From positions 1 to 64,000 of the forward strand of contig DCPU01000001.1 of assembly GCA_002323245.1 (NCBI GenBank): a stretch of 64,000 bases of DNA, written 5' to 3'. Source of the DNA: Mariprofundus sp. UBA1536 (lineage in GTDB: Bacteria; Pseudomonadota; Zetaproteobacteria; Mariprofundales; Mariprofundaceae). The notes under the pieces are model-generated. The model made no database searches. It had not been told where the DNA came from and worked only from the letters and a program-made list of their open reading frames with translations. The position numbers and the translations under genes were made by a program. Within the stretch, counting starts at the first letter, position 1; each line of letters opens with the position of its first letter. This document shows positions 18,365-26,832 of this stretch, one piece after another.

Positions 18365-19098
18365 TAGTGGAGTTCCTTCATTGCCGCAGAAAAATCAATG
18401 GTGTTTTCATAAATTGCACGACCCGTTATAGCGCCAGCAATGCCATCTTGCACATGTTTGGCGCAGCTGCGCACATCATCCATATTGGCCACACCACCAG
18501 AGACAATCACAGGAATGGAAATGGCTTGTGCTAATGTAACTGTTTCTTCGATGTTAGGACCAGAGAGCATGCCATCACGGGCGATGTCGGTGTAAATAAT
18601 CGCTGCCACACCATCATCTTCAAATTGCAGCGCTAAATCTTTGGCTTTCACATCAGTCACATCATCCCAACCATGCACGGCTACCATCCCGCCTTTGGCG
18701 TCAATACCCACACAAATCTGACTTGGGAAAGCCGCACAAGCATCTTTGACCAATTGCGGATTAGCAATGGCAATCGAGCCCAAAATCACGCGATTGATAC
18801 CCAAATTGAGCATACCCTCAATCATCTTCAAATCGCGCAAGCCGCCGCCCAGTTGCACAGGAATCGTTAAAGCAGCACAAATATCCCGAATCGCTTCTTG
18901 GTTGGCAGGTTTACCCGCAAATGCTCCATCCAGATCCACCACATGCAAACGTTTGGCACCCAAAGCTTGCCAATGCGCAGCCATCTCACCGGCGTTGCTG
19001 CCATACACGGTGGCATCTTCCATTCTGCCTTGTTTCAAGCGCACACACTGCCCTTGTTTCAGGTCGATGGCTGGAATCAGCTCAAATGTTGTTTTCAT
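18364..19098 (-). CDS. hisA: ProFAR isomerase (HisA)
   Basis: The 244-residue TIM barrel isomerises ProFAR to PRFAR, the substrate of HisF. ELIPAIDLKQGQCVRL gives the general base aspartate and VGIDAKGGMVAVHGW the general acid aspartate; VSGGVANMDD is the late phosphate-binding loop. The ATG follows CAAGGAACACAATC. It heads the visible hisA-hisF pair and is divergent from lipB, 84 bases away. Confidence 0.96.
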   Translation of the reverse strand: MKTTFELIPAIDLKQGQCVRLKQGRMEDATVYGSNAGEMAAHWQALGAKRLHVVDLDGAFAGKPANQEAIRDICAALTIPVQLGGGLRDLKMIEGMLNLGINRVILGSIAIANPQLVKDACAAFPSQICVGIDAKGGMVAVHGWDDVTDVKAKDLALQFEDDGVAAIIYTDIARDGMLSGPNIEETVTLAQAISIPVIVSGGVANMDDVRSCAKHVQDGIAGAITGRAIYENTIDFSAAMKELH

Positions 19099-19182
19099 GA
19101 TTGTGTTCCTTGTATGAAACTGTAAAAGTTGTCGCGGATTCAGTCATGCAAACACCCATTCGTCAATGAGAAAACCCAAACC

Positions 19183-19818
19183 ATGAATAATGCCAACAAT
19201 GTTAAGCCTCGACTGAAATTCAAATGGTTGGGGGTACAACACTACCCAACTTTCTCGAGCAACATGCAAGCGCAGGCGACAAAGCGTATCAGTGCTGAAA
19301 GCAGCGACGTGGTGTGGTTTTGCGAGCATGAACCCGTCTACACCACAGGCAGACGCGGCATTAACAACAGCTTAGCCACACTTAAAGCCCCGCTCATCAT
19401 CACCGAGCGCGGCGGGGAAACCACTTTCCACGGCATAGGTCAGTTGATGATGTATCCCATTCTTGGCTTAAAAGCATACCGGCTCAATGTGCGTGATTAT
19501 GTAAATTTACTCGAACAATCATGTATCAATCTGCTGAACAACTATGATATCAAAGCGGAGCGCAACTGCGGTTTTCCTGGCGTTTGGGTTGGTGATGAAA
19601 AAATAGCCGCCATGGGGCTGCGTATCAATCAAGGCGTGGCCTCGCATGGCATGGCGCTGAATGTCCATACGGATTTATCATGGTTTGATGCTATCAACCC
19701 TTGTGGCACTTCGCGGAAAATGACCAGCATGCAAGCCTTAGGTTGTCGGGATATAAGCTTGGAAAACTTGGCGCTACTGTGGTTTGAGCAACTAGGGTTA
19801 TTACTGGATAAACATTAA
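19183..19818 (+). CDS. lipB: Octanoyl-[acyl-carrier-protein] transferase LipB
   Basis: The 211-residue enzyme moves octanoyl groups from ACP to the lipoyl domains of 2-oxoacid dehydrogenases and GcvH. ERGGETTFHGIGQLMMYPI, the DEKIAAMGLRI lysine motif and the catalytic NPCGTSRKMTSM cysteine motif are intact. I prefer the ATG at 19183, which gives the usual family length; a TTG at 19129 would add 18 residues without similarity. Its TAA overlaps the convergent hldE-type stop in a shared TTAA. No lipA is in the window. Confidence 0.93.
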   Translation: MNNANNVKPRLKFKWLGVQHYPTFSSNMQAQATKRISAESSDVVWFCEHEPVYTTGRRGINNSLATLKAPLIITERGGETTFHGIGQLMMYPILGLKAYRLNVRDYVNLLEQSCINLLNNYDIKAERNCGFPGVWVGDEKIAAMGLRINQGVASHGMALNVHTDLSWFDAINPCGTSRKMTSMQALGCRDISLENLALLWFEQLGLLLDKH

Positions 19819-20276
19819 CTGGCTTTGATTTTTGCAATCAATTGACTTGATGAATAACCAGGCAAAAACGGCACCACTTTGACCACACCGCCGCTTTCTA
19901 CCACCTCTTTAGCGCCAACGATGGTTTCAGTCGAATAATCACCACCTTTGACCAATACATCAGGTTGTAACTTTTGAATCAATAACAACGGTGTATCTTC
20001 AGCAAAACTCACCACAGCATCAACCGACTTTAAGCCCCGCAACATCGCTGCCCGATCGGCCAAGGCATTGATTGGCCGCGTGGGGCCTTTTAGCCGCGAG
20101 ATGGAATCATCATCGTTTAAACCCACCACCAACACATCACCCAAAGCTCTGGCATCAGCCAAATATTGAATATGCCCAGGATGCAACAAATCAAAACATC
20201 CATTGGTAAATACCACCTTCTTTCCAGCTTGCTGCCAAGCTTGGCATTGGAGCGCTGCTTTATCCCAAGAAAGCAA
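19815..20276 (-). CDS. hldC: D-beta-D-heptose 1-phosphate adenylyltransferase (HldE C-domain, RfaE2)
   Basis: The 153-residue cytidylyltransferase-fold protein corresponds to the second domain of HldE. It adds AMP to heptose 1-phosphate in ADP-heptose synthesis for LPS core. VVFTNGCFDLLHPGHIQYL contains the HxGH nucleotide motif; DVLVKGGDYSTETIVGA is the other signature. The kinase domain is absent here, so it must be a separate gene elsewhere. The start is a TTG placed directly after the stop of a small membrane-protein gene, which indicates coupled translation in the gmhA operon. Confidence 0.92.
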   Translation of the reverse strand: MLSWDKAALQCQAWQQAGKKVVFTNGCFDLLHPGHIQYLADARALGDVLVVGLNDDDSISRLKGPTRPINALADRAAMLRGLKSVDAVVSFAEDTPLLLIQKLQPDVLVKGGDYSTETIVGAKEVVESGGVVKVVPFLPGYSSSQLIAKIKAS

Positions 20277-20405
20277 TTATTTCATTGCCCCGCTCATCAC
20301 CCAAGCCAAGGCAAAGCAAACAGCACCTATTAGAATGTATAATGGCAGATTGTTTTTCTTTTCTTTTTTGTTCCAGCTCGTTGGTGGCGTTTCTTGATCG
20401 CTCAT
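20277..20405 (-). CDS. 42-residue single-pass membrane protein
   Basis: A short gene starts at ATG 20405 with AAGGAT eight bases upstream and stops directly before the hldC-type TTG. The product begins MSDQETPPTSWNKKEKKNN and continues with one hydrophobic helix of about 18 residues (PLYILIGAVCFALAWVMSG), ending AMK. The charged soluble N-terminus before the helix predicts one membrane span. It lies between gmhA and the adenylyltransferase gene with tight spacing, so it is likely a real member of the heptose operon. I do not recognise the family. Confidence 0.7.
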   Translation of the reverse strand: MSDQETPPTSWNKKEKKNNLPLYILIGAVCFALAWVMSGAMK

Positions 20406-20434
20406 GGCATCTAATCCTTTGTCAGTAATAAGCT

Positions 20435-21016
20435 CTATTTTTGACCAAACATGGTTTCATCAATCAAAGTGCAAACAATATGCAAGCAAGTGATATGCAT
20501 TTCTTGCACGCGCGGTGTGGATGGGTAATTAATATTCAAATGCACACTAACGCCACTGTGTTTACCAAGTTTACCACCATCACGCCCCGTTAAAGCCACA
20601 ACGTTCATGCCCAAAGCCTGTGCTTCATCCACGGCCTTAATTACGTTGGGTGAATCACCACTTGTAGAAATAGCCAGCAACACATCACCCTCGCGGCCCA
20701 AGGCTTCCACTTGGCGCGAAAAAATAGAGTCAAAACTAAAATCATTGGCAATACTGGTAATTACTGATGCATCATGCGTCATAGCGATGGCTGCTAGCCC
20801 TGGGCGATTCATTTCAAAGCGGTTGACCAACTCACCAGCAAAATGCTGAGCATCAGCCGCCGAGCCACCATTACCACAGACCAAAATTTTACCGCGCTGT
20901 TGCAACGATTCCACCATCACCTCAGCTGCAGCCAAGAGCGGTGCTTCCAATGTGGTCAAACATGCAGTACGAAGCTCAATGCCTGCTTGCAATGCATCAT
21001 GAATCAATTGTTTCAT
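20435..21016 (-). CDS. gmhA: Sedoheptulose 7-phosphate isomerase (GmhA)
   Basis: The 193-residue SIS-domain enzyme makes D-glycero-D-manno-heptose 7-phosphate, the first step of LPS heptose synthesis. VCGNGGSAADAQHFAGEL, LLAISTSGDSPNV and ALTGRDGGKLG are SIS/GmhA blocks. I chose the ATG at 21016 with GGTGG upstream over a TTG two codons earlier. DiaA is a related protein, but the neighbouring ADP-heptose gene supports GmhA. It heads a three-gene set with the small membrane protein and the adenylyltransferase. Confidence 0.92.
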   Translation of the reverse strand: MKQLIHDALQAGIELRTACLTTLEAPLLAAAEVMVESLQQRGKILVCGNGGSAADAQHFAGELVNRFEMNRPGLAAIAMTHDASVITSIANDFSFDSIFSRQVEALGREGDVLLAISTSGDSPNVIKAVDEAQALGMNVVALTGRDGGKLGKHSGVSVHLNINYPSTPRVQEMHITCLHIVCTLIDETMFGQK

Positions 21017-21046
21017 CACCAACCACCTTTGTTACACATTAAAAAC

Positions 21047-21883
21047 TCAAGACACTTTAACGTCTAGTCCTAACGATTCAATTTTTTGCGCAAAATTCAT
21101 CATCCAGGTCTGTTCTGGTGAGCGCAACGAATCACCACCAGCTTGCAGCGACGGCCTAGCCAAACCATACAGCAATACGCCATGAATTTTCAGCCCTTTG
21201 GCCAAAGCTTGTTGCAACCAAGCCAAATAATTACCCATAAAACCAGCACTTTCACTTTGCTCAGTGAGCACGCAAGTTTGCAGCCAAGTAGGGCAAACCA
21301 GCGAAACTTTTTCGAGTTGTGCCAACTGCCAAGCAGGCGATAACTTCACGCCATTCAGCGCCAGTGTCTCTGATTCGCCTAGGGTATCTACCTTAAACCA
21401 AACTTCACCTTGGTGTTTCGACATTAATTTTAAGCCATCTTGAACAGGGCCTTTGTGCACGCTAGAGCCATTGGTAATCAATCGCAGCGGCACATCTAAT
21501 TTGTATTTATCTTTGAGGCGAACGATTAAGGCCACCACTTCGGCAAAATTGGGGCATGTAGTCGGCTCGCCATTACCAGAAATAGCCAAGTCTTTAAGCG
21601 CCCTACATTCCTCGGGCACATGCTCAATCATATAGTCGCCATAGATGAGCTTTTTCAAAAACTCATCAAGCTCTTGCTCAAGAAGGTCCAAATCAGTAGC
21701 TGGCGGCACGCCACGTGATAAATTGGGCACCTGACAATACACACAGGCCCAGTTGCAAGCATTGTTGGGATTAAGATTAATGCCCAATGACACCCCACCT
21801 GCTCGGCGTGAAATCACAGGATACACATAAGTTAAATCCACCACATCACGGTCATGGTTGGTTGTGCTCAGCAGCTTAGTCAT
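21047..21883 (-). CDS. Radical SAM protein of unknown substrate
   Basis: The 278-residue protein holds a CNWACVYC cluster motif at about residues 43-50, which is the C-x3-C-x2-C binding site of the radical SAM 4Fe-4S cluster. SGNGEPTTCPNF (about residue 100) is the GEP-like SAM-binding block, and RLITNGSSV follows. The architecture resembles the Wybutosine/MoaA-like small radical SAM proteins, but I cannot name a reaction. It overlaps the end of the histidine-kinase gene by eight bases, so the two are co-expressed. Confidence 0.85.
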   Translation of the reverse strand: MTKLLSTTNHDRDVVDLTYVYPVISRRAGGVSLGINLNPNNACNWACVYCQVPNLSRGVPPATDLDLLEQELDEFLKKLIYGDYMIEHVPEECRALKDLAISGNGEPTTCPNFAEVVALIVRLKDKYKLDVPLRLITNGSSVHKGPVQDGLKLMSKHQGEVWFKVDTLGESETLALNGVKLSPAWQLAQLEKVSLVCPTWLQTCVLTEQSESAGFMGNYLAWLQQALAKGLKIHGVLLYGLARPSLQAGGDSLRSPEQTWMMNFAQKIESLGLDVKVS

Positions 21884-24530
21884 GATATGTATTTACCAAA
21901 TCACTTTCCTTTAGTTTCTGCATCAATGCCTGCATATCCACAGGCTTAGAAATAAAAGCATTCATACCGCTTTGCAGTGCATCGTTTTTCACATCCTCCA
22001 AAGCAAAAGCGGACAAACCCATGATGAGCATCGCCACTTTGCCTTGTTCTTGTTCCTTCGCTCTGACTTTGCTTGTCAGCTGTATGCCATTTAATCCCGG
22101 CATGCGCACATCAGTGAGCAGCAAATCAAAATCCTGCTGCTGCAAAGCTAGCCAAGCTGCTTCACCATCAGCCACGACCGTCACTTCAAAACCTGCCCGT
22201 TCCAAACGTTTGAGCGCCACCATGCGACCAACCGGATCATCTTCTGCCAACAACACTTTGAGTGCGGCACCAAATTGCAACGGTTTATCATGTTGATTGG
22301 CCATCGAAGATGGTTCACCTACATCGACCAAATCTTCCAGCCAGCGACTCACTGTCACCCTAGTTTCACCCACTTGGCGCAGGGGCAGTGTCATGCGCAT
22401 GGTTGTACCCACCTTTGGCGCGCTATGTAAACTGATAGAGCCACCCATCATGGCGACAAATTGTTGGGCAATGGTTGTGCCCAAGCCTGTGCCCTTTTCT
22501 TGTAAGTTATCACCCAAAATTTGAATATCGTGAACCTGTACAAAAGGCTGAAATACGAGGTCTTGTTTCTTTTCTTCAATACCAATACCCGAATCTTCAA
22601 CACTAATATATAAACTTTTGGCATCTTGCTCGACCACGATTCGCACATAACCTTCGTGGGTAAATTTCACAGCATTGCCTACCAAATTCAGCAGCACTTG
22701 CCTGAGTCTACTCGCATCACCGGTTATGATTTCTGCCACATCAATCATTTCAAAGCTTAAATTGATATTTTTTTCTTTGGCACGAACCACAAAGGGAACC
22801 AAGGCCTCTCGAATGGTTTTTTCCAAATTAAAGTTGGTATTTTCAATGACAATATGACCAGACTCAATTTTTGATAAATCGAGAATATCATCAATCAGGG
22901 CGCTTAATACATGGGCTGATGATTGTGCCAAATTGAGATTATTGCGCTGCTCTTGGTGAAGATTACGCACATCACTATTGAGCAAATCAAGTAAGCCAAT
23001 CACCCCATGCAGGGGCGTGCGCAACTCATGACTCATGGTCGCTAGAAAATCACTTTTTGCTTTTGAGGCACTTTCGGCACGAATGGCTGTCTCTTGCAAA
23101 CTGCGTTGCAAATCCAATTGCTCCAAAGCACCACGCAGGCGATGGGTGATATCAATCAGCAATTTGTGTTGTGCAGATAAGCCTTCAGCTTCCGAAGCAC
23201 ATTGCTGCAAGCATAAGACCCAAACCACTTGGTTACTGAGCGCCATTAAAGTTAAGGCATGGGCATGAATTTGATGTGTTTGCCGCAAAGGTGTTGCAAG
23301 CAATCCAATATCATCTGTAGATGTAGGTTGTTGCGCAGATGGCTTGGGCAAGCCCAAAAGCGCGTGTTTGACTTCTTCAAGACCAATAAACGCCAGCGGG
23401 TCAAAATGAGTAAAGCCTGGCGCAGCAGCCAAATACGCTGCCGAAACGGGAGGGGTATTTGCATCCGTCATTGGCACTAAAAACGCCCGTTGTGCCGAAA
23501 AAATATGTAACAATGCTTCCATCGTTTGCTCAATTCCTGCTTCCAAACCCGAACCCGCAAGATAAGTATCAATTAGACTCAAGGTTTGCACATGGTCTAG
23601 GTGCTTTTGCCTTTCGTAATCAAGTTTTACTTCTTTGGTTATATCACGAAACATACCTTCAATGTATTGGGGCTGGCCTGCATCGTTGGTAACCACCCGT
23701 GAGCTCATGGAAATCATCACGCGTTGACCATATTTACCTAGAATCGCTATGGGGTAATTTTTCACACTGCCGTTCTTGGTCAAAGCTTCCACATAAGCTT
23801 TACGCTCTTCTGGATCGGCATAAAACATTTCAATATGCCGCCCAACCACCTCGCGGGGATGCCAGCCAGTGAGTGAAATAATAGCATCACCCAATTCTTG
23901 AATCAGGCCATCCAACCCAACGCGGTAATACACCTCATCAATGGCTTCCATCAGCCTGTCGTAGCGAATGCCTTCACGATACGCCGAATAAAATGCTCCT
24001 TCACGAATCGATTCAAACAACCAAGCAGCAGCAATGGAAAAAGATAAAAGAAAGAGAAAATAGCCAAGTTCCACCGAGGAGTAGCCAAAGCTAAAATGCC
24101 CGCCCAATGAAAGTATCAACATCACCAGCGCCATAAGCAGCAAAGTAAAGCTCATCATTAGCCCTACCCGTGCGCCAGTCATATACAAAGCCACAAAGGG
24201 AATCACACAATAATAAAACAACACCCCATGCATGGTGCCTGATGAGACGATGGTTAAACCCACATGGAAAATCAGCAGCGATAAGACTACCACCATCGCT
24301 CGCATGGGCGCAATGAGGTGCAAGCGTAAAAACACACTCACGCCGATAAATATCAGCGCCAAAGCAGTATCAATCAAACCCAGTGCTTCATTACCAAACT
24401 GACTTTTGTTTAAAAACGCCAAACCAACAAAGGCAATGGCCAAGAGTACGGTGAGCGGAAATACCCGCTTTTGAAAATCTAAATTGAGAAAAAAGCGGTA
24501 TTCTTCTGCATTAAAACCCTGATTTCGCAA
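21876..24530 (-). CDS. Hybrid sensor histidine kinase with receiver domain
   Basis: The 884-residue inner-membrane protein begins with about six hydrophobic segments (residues 20-195). A PAS domain follows (about 205-315), then a GAF-like region (about 320-480), HisKA with MSHELRTPLHGVIGLLDLL at about 503, and an HATPase_c domain with GNAVKFT, DSGIGIEEKK and GTGLGTTIAQQ. The C-terminal receiver has LLTDVRMPGLNG with the phospho-accepting aspartate. No HPt domain is present, so a separate phosphotransfer protein is needed. The layout resembles BarA-type kinases without HPt. The start is TTG with GGAGG five bases upstream. The signal is unknown. Confidence 0.92.
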   Translation of the reverse strand: MRNQGFNAEEYRFFLNLDFQKRVFPLTVLLAIAFVGLAFLNKSQFGNEALGLIDTALALIFIGVSVFLRLHLIAPMRAMVVVLSLLIFHVGLTIVSSGTMHGVLFYYCVIPFVALYMTGARVGLMMSFTLLLMALVMLILSLGGHFSFGYSSVELGYFLFLLSFSIAAAWLFESIREGAFYSAYREGIRYDRLMEAIDEVYYRVGLDGLIQELGDAIISLTGWHPREVVGRHIEMFYADPEERKAYVEALTKNGSVKNYPIAILGKYGQRVMISMSSRVVTNDAGQPQYIEGMFRDITKEVKLDYERQKHLDHVQTLSLIDTYLAGSGLEAGIEQTMEALLHIFSAQRAFLVPMTDANTPPVSAAYLAAAPGFTHFDPLAFIGLEEVKHALLGLPKPSAQQPTSTDDIGLLATPLRQTHQIHAHALTLMALSNQVVWVLCLQQCASEAEGLSAQHKLLIDITHRLRGALEQLDLQRSLQETAIRAESASKAKSDFLATMSHELRTPLHGVIGLLDLLNSDVRNLHQEQRNNLNLAQSSAHVLSALIDDILDLSKIESGHIVIENTNFNLEKTIREALVPFVVRAKEKNINLSFEMIDVAEIITGDASRLRQVLLNLVGNAVKFTHEGYVRIVVEQDAKSLYISVEDSGIGIEEKKQDLVFQPFVQVHDIQILGDNLQEKGTGLGTTIAQQFVAMMGGSISLHSAPKVGTTMRMTLPLRQVGETRVTVSRWLEDLVDVGEPSSMANQHDKPLQFGAALKVLLAEDDPVGRMVALKRLERAGFEVTVVADGEAAWLALQQQDFDLLLTDVRMPGLNGIQLTSKVRAKEQEQGKVAMLIMGLSAFALEDVKNDALQSGMNAFISKPVDMQALMQKLKESDLVNTYHD

Positions 24531-24570
24531 TCAAACCTCCCACTTCGACACAAGGTCAGGTATTGGTGAC

Positions 24571-25278
24571 TTAGCTTAGCAGATACTCGCCCGAAAACAC
24601 TATTGCCACTGACCCGCGCAACAGGATGTGATCCATCGTGCCTGAGACTTCCACACTACCACCAGGCATATGGATGGTGAGCGGTGCTACCAATTTCGCA
24701 CGCGACCAAATCGCAGCCGCTGTGGCGCAAGCACCAGAACCGCAAGCCAAAGTTTCCCCCACCCCGCGCTCAAAAATACGAATCACGGCTTGCTCTTTGC
24801 GGTGTTCACTGATGATTTCAACGTTTTTGTCGGGATTGGCGATGTAATCAGCAAAGAAAACACGGTGTGGGTTGCCGATATGAATATCGACATAATCTTG
24901 CGTGTCGACTTCAACAATGGCTTTGCCCATATCCACTTCAATAGCATCGCCCACACGTTTGGCTTTTACCCATCTATCCTGCAAAGCCAAGCTCACCTGG
25001 CTTAACGCAAGCTTATTCATCAAATAATCACCCACACAACGTAAACCATTGCCGCAATTGGCAGCAGTAGAGCCATCGGCATTATAAATGGTGACTTGGG
25101 CTGTAGCTGATTCATGCTTGGATAGCACCAGCATTTGATCGCAGCCAATGCCCGTATGCCGATGACACATGGCGATGATGTGTTGATGGCTAAGCCTGGG
25201 CAAAGGTGAAAGAAGACCATCTAAGATAATAAAATCATTACCTTGGGCCTGCATTTTCACAAATGACAAAAGCTTCAA
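24571..25278 (-). CDS. dapF: Diaminopimelate epimerase
   Basis: The enzyme converts LL- to meso-diaminopimelate for peptidoglycan and lysine. Both catalytic cysteines are present, in ANCGNGLRCVG and TLACGSGACA. At 235 residues it is shorter than the usual 270-280 but both halves of the duplicated fold are present. The TTG start overlaps the queF stop (TTGA), giving tight coupling in dapE-queF-dapF order. The short length comes from trimmed loops rather than from truncation at an end. Confidence 0.92.
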   Translation of the reverse strand: MKLLSFVKMQAQGNDFIILDGLLSPLPRLSHQHIIAMCHRHTGIGCDQMLVLSKHESATAQVTIYNADGSTAANCGNGLRCVGDYLMNKLALSQVSLALQDRWVKAKRVGDAIEVDMGKAIVEVDTQDYVDIHIGNPHRVFFADYIANPDKNVEIISEHRKEQAVIRIFERGVGETLACGSGACATAAAIWSRAKLVAPLTIHMPGGSVEVSGTMDHILLRGSVAIVFSGEYLLS

Positions 25279-25655
25279 GCTTGGCGATGCTCCACTTCGA
25301 TGGTGGTGTACACGCCGCCGCGCACATTAAACACAGCAGTTACTTTTAAATAACGCGGGTTCATCACTGCGATTAAATCGGAGGCAATCATATTGGTCAC
25401 TTTCTCATGAAAATGCCCTTCATCGCGAAAGCTCCAGTAATAAAGTTTTAATGATTTGAGCTCTACGCACATTTCATCTGGCACATAATCCAGCTTGATT
25501 TCAGCAAAATCAGGTTGCCCTGTTTTTGGGCAAAGGCAGGTGAATTCTGGCGAATCAATTTTGATATGATAATCGCGTTCCGGATTAGGATTTGGAAACA
25601 CTTCCAATACTTTAGTCGGTGCTGCAGTTGGTTGACTACCCAATTGTGTTAACAT
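25275..25655 (-). CDS. queF: 7-cyano-7-deazaguanine reductase QueF (short type)
   Basis: The 126-residue enzyme reduces preQ0 to preQ1 with NADPH in queuosine synthesis. SPEFTCLCPKTGQPDFA carries the cysteine that attacks the nitrile, and VELKSLKLYYWSFRDEG then HEKVTNMI is the NADPH-binding signature. The length is that of the unimodular (Bacillus YkvM-like) type, not the longer E. coli form. It overlaps dapE by seven bases and dapF by four, so it is embedded in the dap operon. Confidence 0.95.
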   Translation of the reverse strand: MLTQLGSQPTAAPTKVLEVFPNPNPERDYHIKIDSPEFTCLCPKTGQPDFAEIKLDYVPDEMCVELKSLKLYYWSFRDEGHFHEKVTNMIASDLIAVMNPRYLKVTAVFNVRGGVYTTIEVEHRQA

Positions 25656-26803
25656 GAAACTACCTCAAATGTTTGTATGATTTCTGAATAAATAGCCGTA
25701 AGTGTATCAAGCTCGTGGATAGCGACACATTCATTGACTTGATGAATGGTTGAATTGGTTAAGCCCAATTCAGCCACAGGCACGCCTGCTGCTGCTAAAA
25801 AGCGCCCATCACTGGTGCCGCCTCCTGTATCTTTGAGCGTGGTGATGCCGGTTATTTTTTCAATGGCTGCGCAAACCGTATCCAAAAACAATCCGTCTGG
25901 CGTCGAAAACGCTTGGGCAACATGATCAAAATCAAAACTCACATCCACGCCATCACAAGCTTGTTGAATTTTGGTTTTGATTTGTTCAAAGCTATTTTGC
26001 GGGTTGTAGCGAATATCCAAAAAGGCATCGGCAACGCCGGGAATCACATTACTAGCGCCAGTGCCCGCATTAAAATTGGTGATTTGACATGATGTAGCTG
26101 GAAAACCATCTTTGGCCTCGCCCCAATCTATAGCTGCAATCTTAGCCAAGGCTGGCGCTGCGCGGTGAATGGCGTTGTCTGCATCTTGCGGATAGGCCGA
26201 ATGACCCTGCTTGCCATGAAACTTCATTTTGGCTTGCACCACACCGCGTCGACCACGGCGAATGGTATCGCCCACTTTTGTTGAACAAGATGGTTCCCCG
26301 ACAATCACAGCATCAGGCAATGCATCTTTTCCTTGCAGATACTCCACAATGCGAATCGTTCCGTCCGTTGAATCGCCCTCTTCATCAGAGGTAATTAAAA
26401 TCTGCATGGTGGGCATGGGCTCAAACTCAGCACAAAGCTGCATAATCGCAGCCAGCCAACAAGCAATGCCACCCTTCATATCTTGAGCGCCGCGACCATG
26501 CAAGAAACCATCGTTAACCACAGCCTCAAATGGCGGATAGGTCCAAGCTTCCAGTGGCCCAGTAGGCACCACATCCGTGTGGCCTGCAAAAGCAAGCACT
26601 CCTGGCTTTTCACCAGCGCGTGTATAAATCGAATTGGTAATGCCTGCCACATCCACGGTTGTATGCACAAAACCAAGCGGCGCAAGCAACTTGGCGATGT
26701 ACACTTGGCAACCAGCATCGTCAGGTGTGGGTGATTCGCGGCGCATCAATTTGATGGCCAGATTCAGGGCACAAGACATAGGTACAGCAGCCACATCATT
26801 CAT
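25649..26803 (-). CDS. dapE: Succinyl-diaminopimelate desuccinylase
   Basis: The 384-residue M20 metallohydrolase removes succinate from N-succinyl-LL-diaminopimelate. Metal ligands lie in LAFAGHTDVVPTGPL, GAQDMKGGIACWL, ITSDEEGD and later GGGTSDGRFLA. The product feeds DapF two genes downstream. The ATG has GAGG seven bases upstream. The alternative internal ATG (MSCALNLAIK) would also be possible. Confidence 0.95.
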   Translation of the reverse strand: MNDVAAVPMSCALNLAIKLMRRESPTPDDAGCQVYIAKLLAPLGFVHTTVDVAGITNSIYTRAGEKPGVLAFAGHTDVVPTGPLEAWTYPPFEAVVNDGFLHGRGAQDMKGGIACWLAAIMQLCAEFEPMPTMQILITSDEEGDSTDGTIRIVEYLQGKDALPDAVIVGEPSCSTKVGDTIRRGRRGVVQAKMKFHGKQGHSAYPQDADNAIHRAAPALAKIAAIDWGEAKDGFPATSCQITNFNAGTGASNVIPGVADAFLDIRYNPQNSFEQIKTKIQQACDGVDVSFDFDHVAQAFSTPDGLFLDTVCAAIEKITGITTLKDTGGGTSDGRFLAAAGVPVAELGLTNSTIHQVNECVAIHELDTLTAIYSEIIQTFEVVSC

Positions 26804-26832
26804 GTAGCAGCCTCAATAAAGAAGAAAATAAC

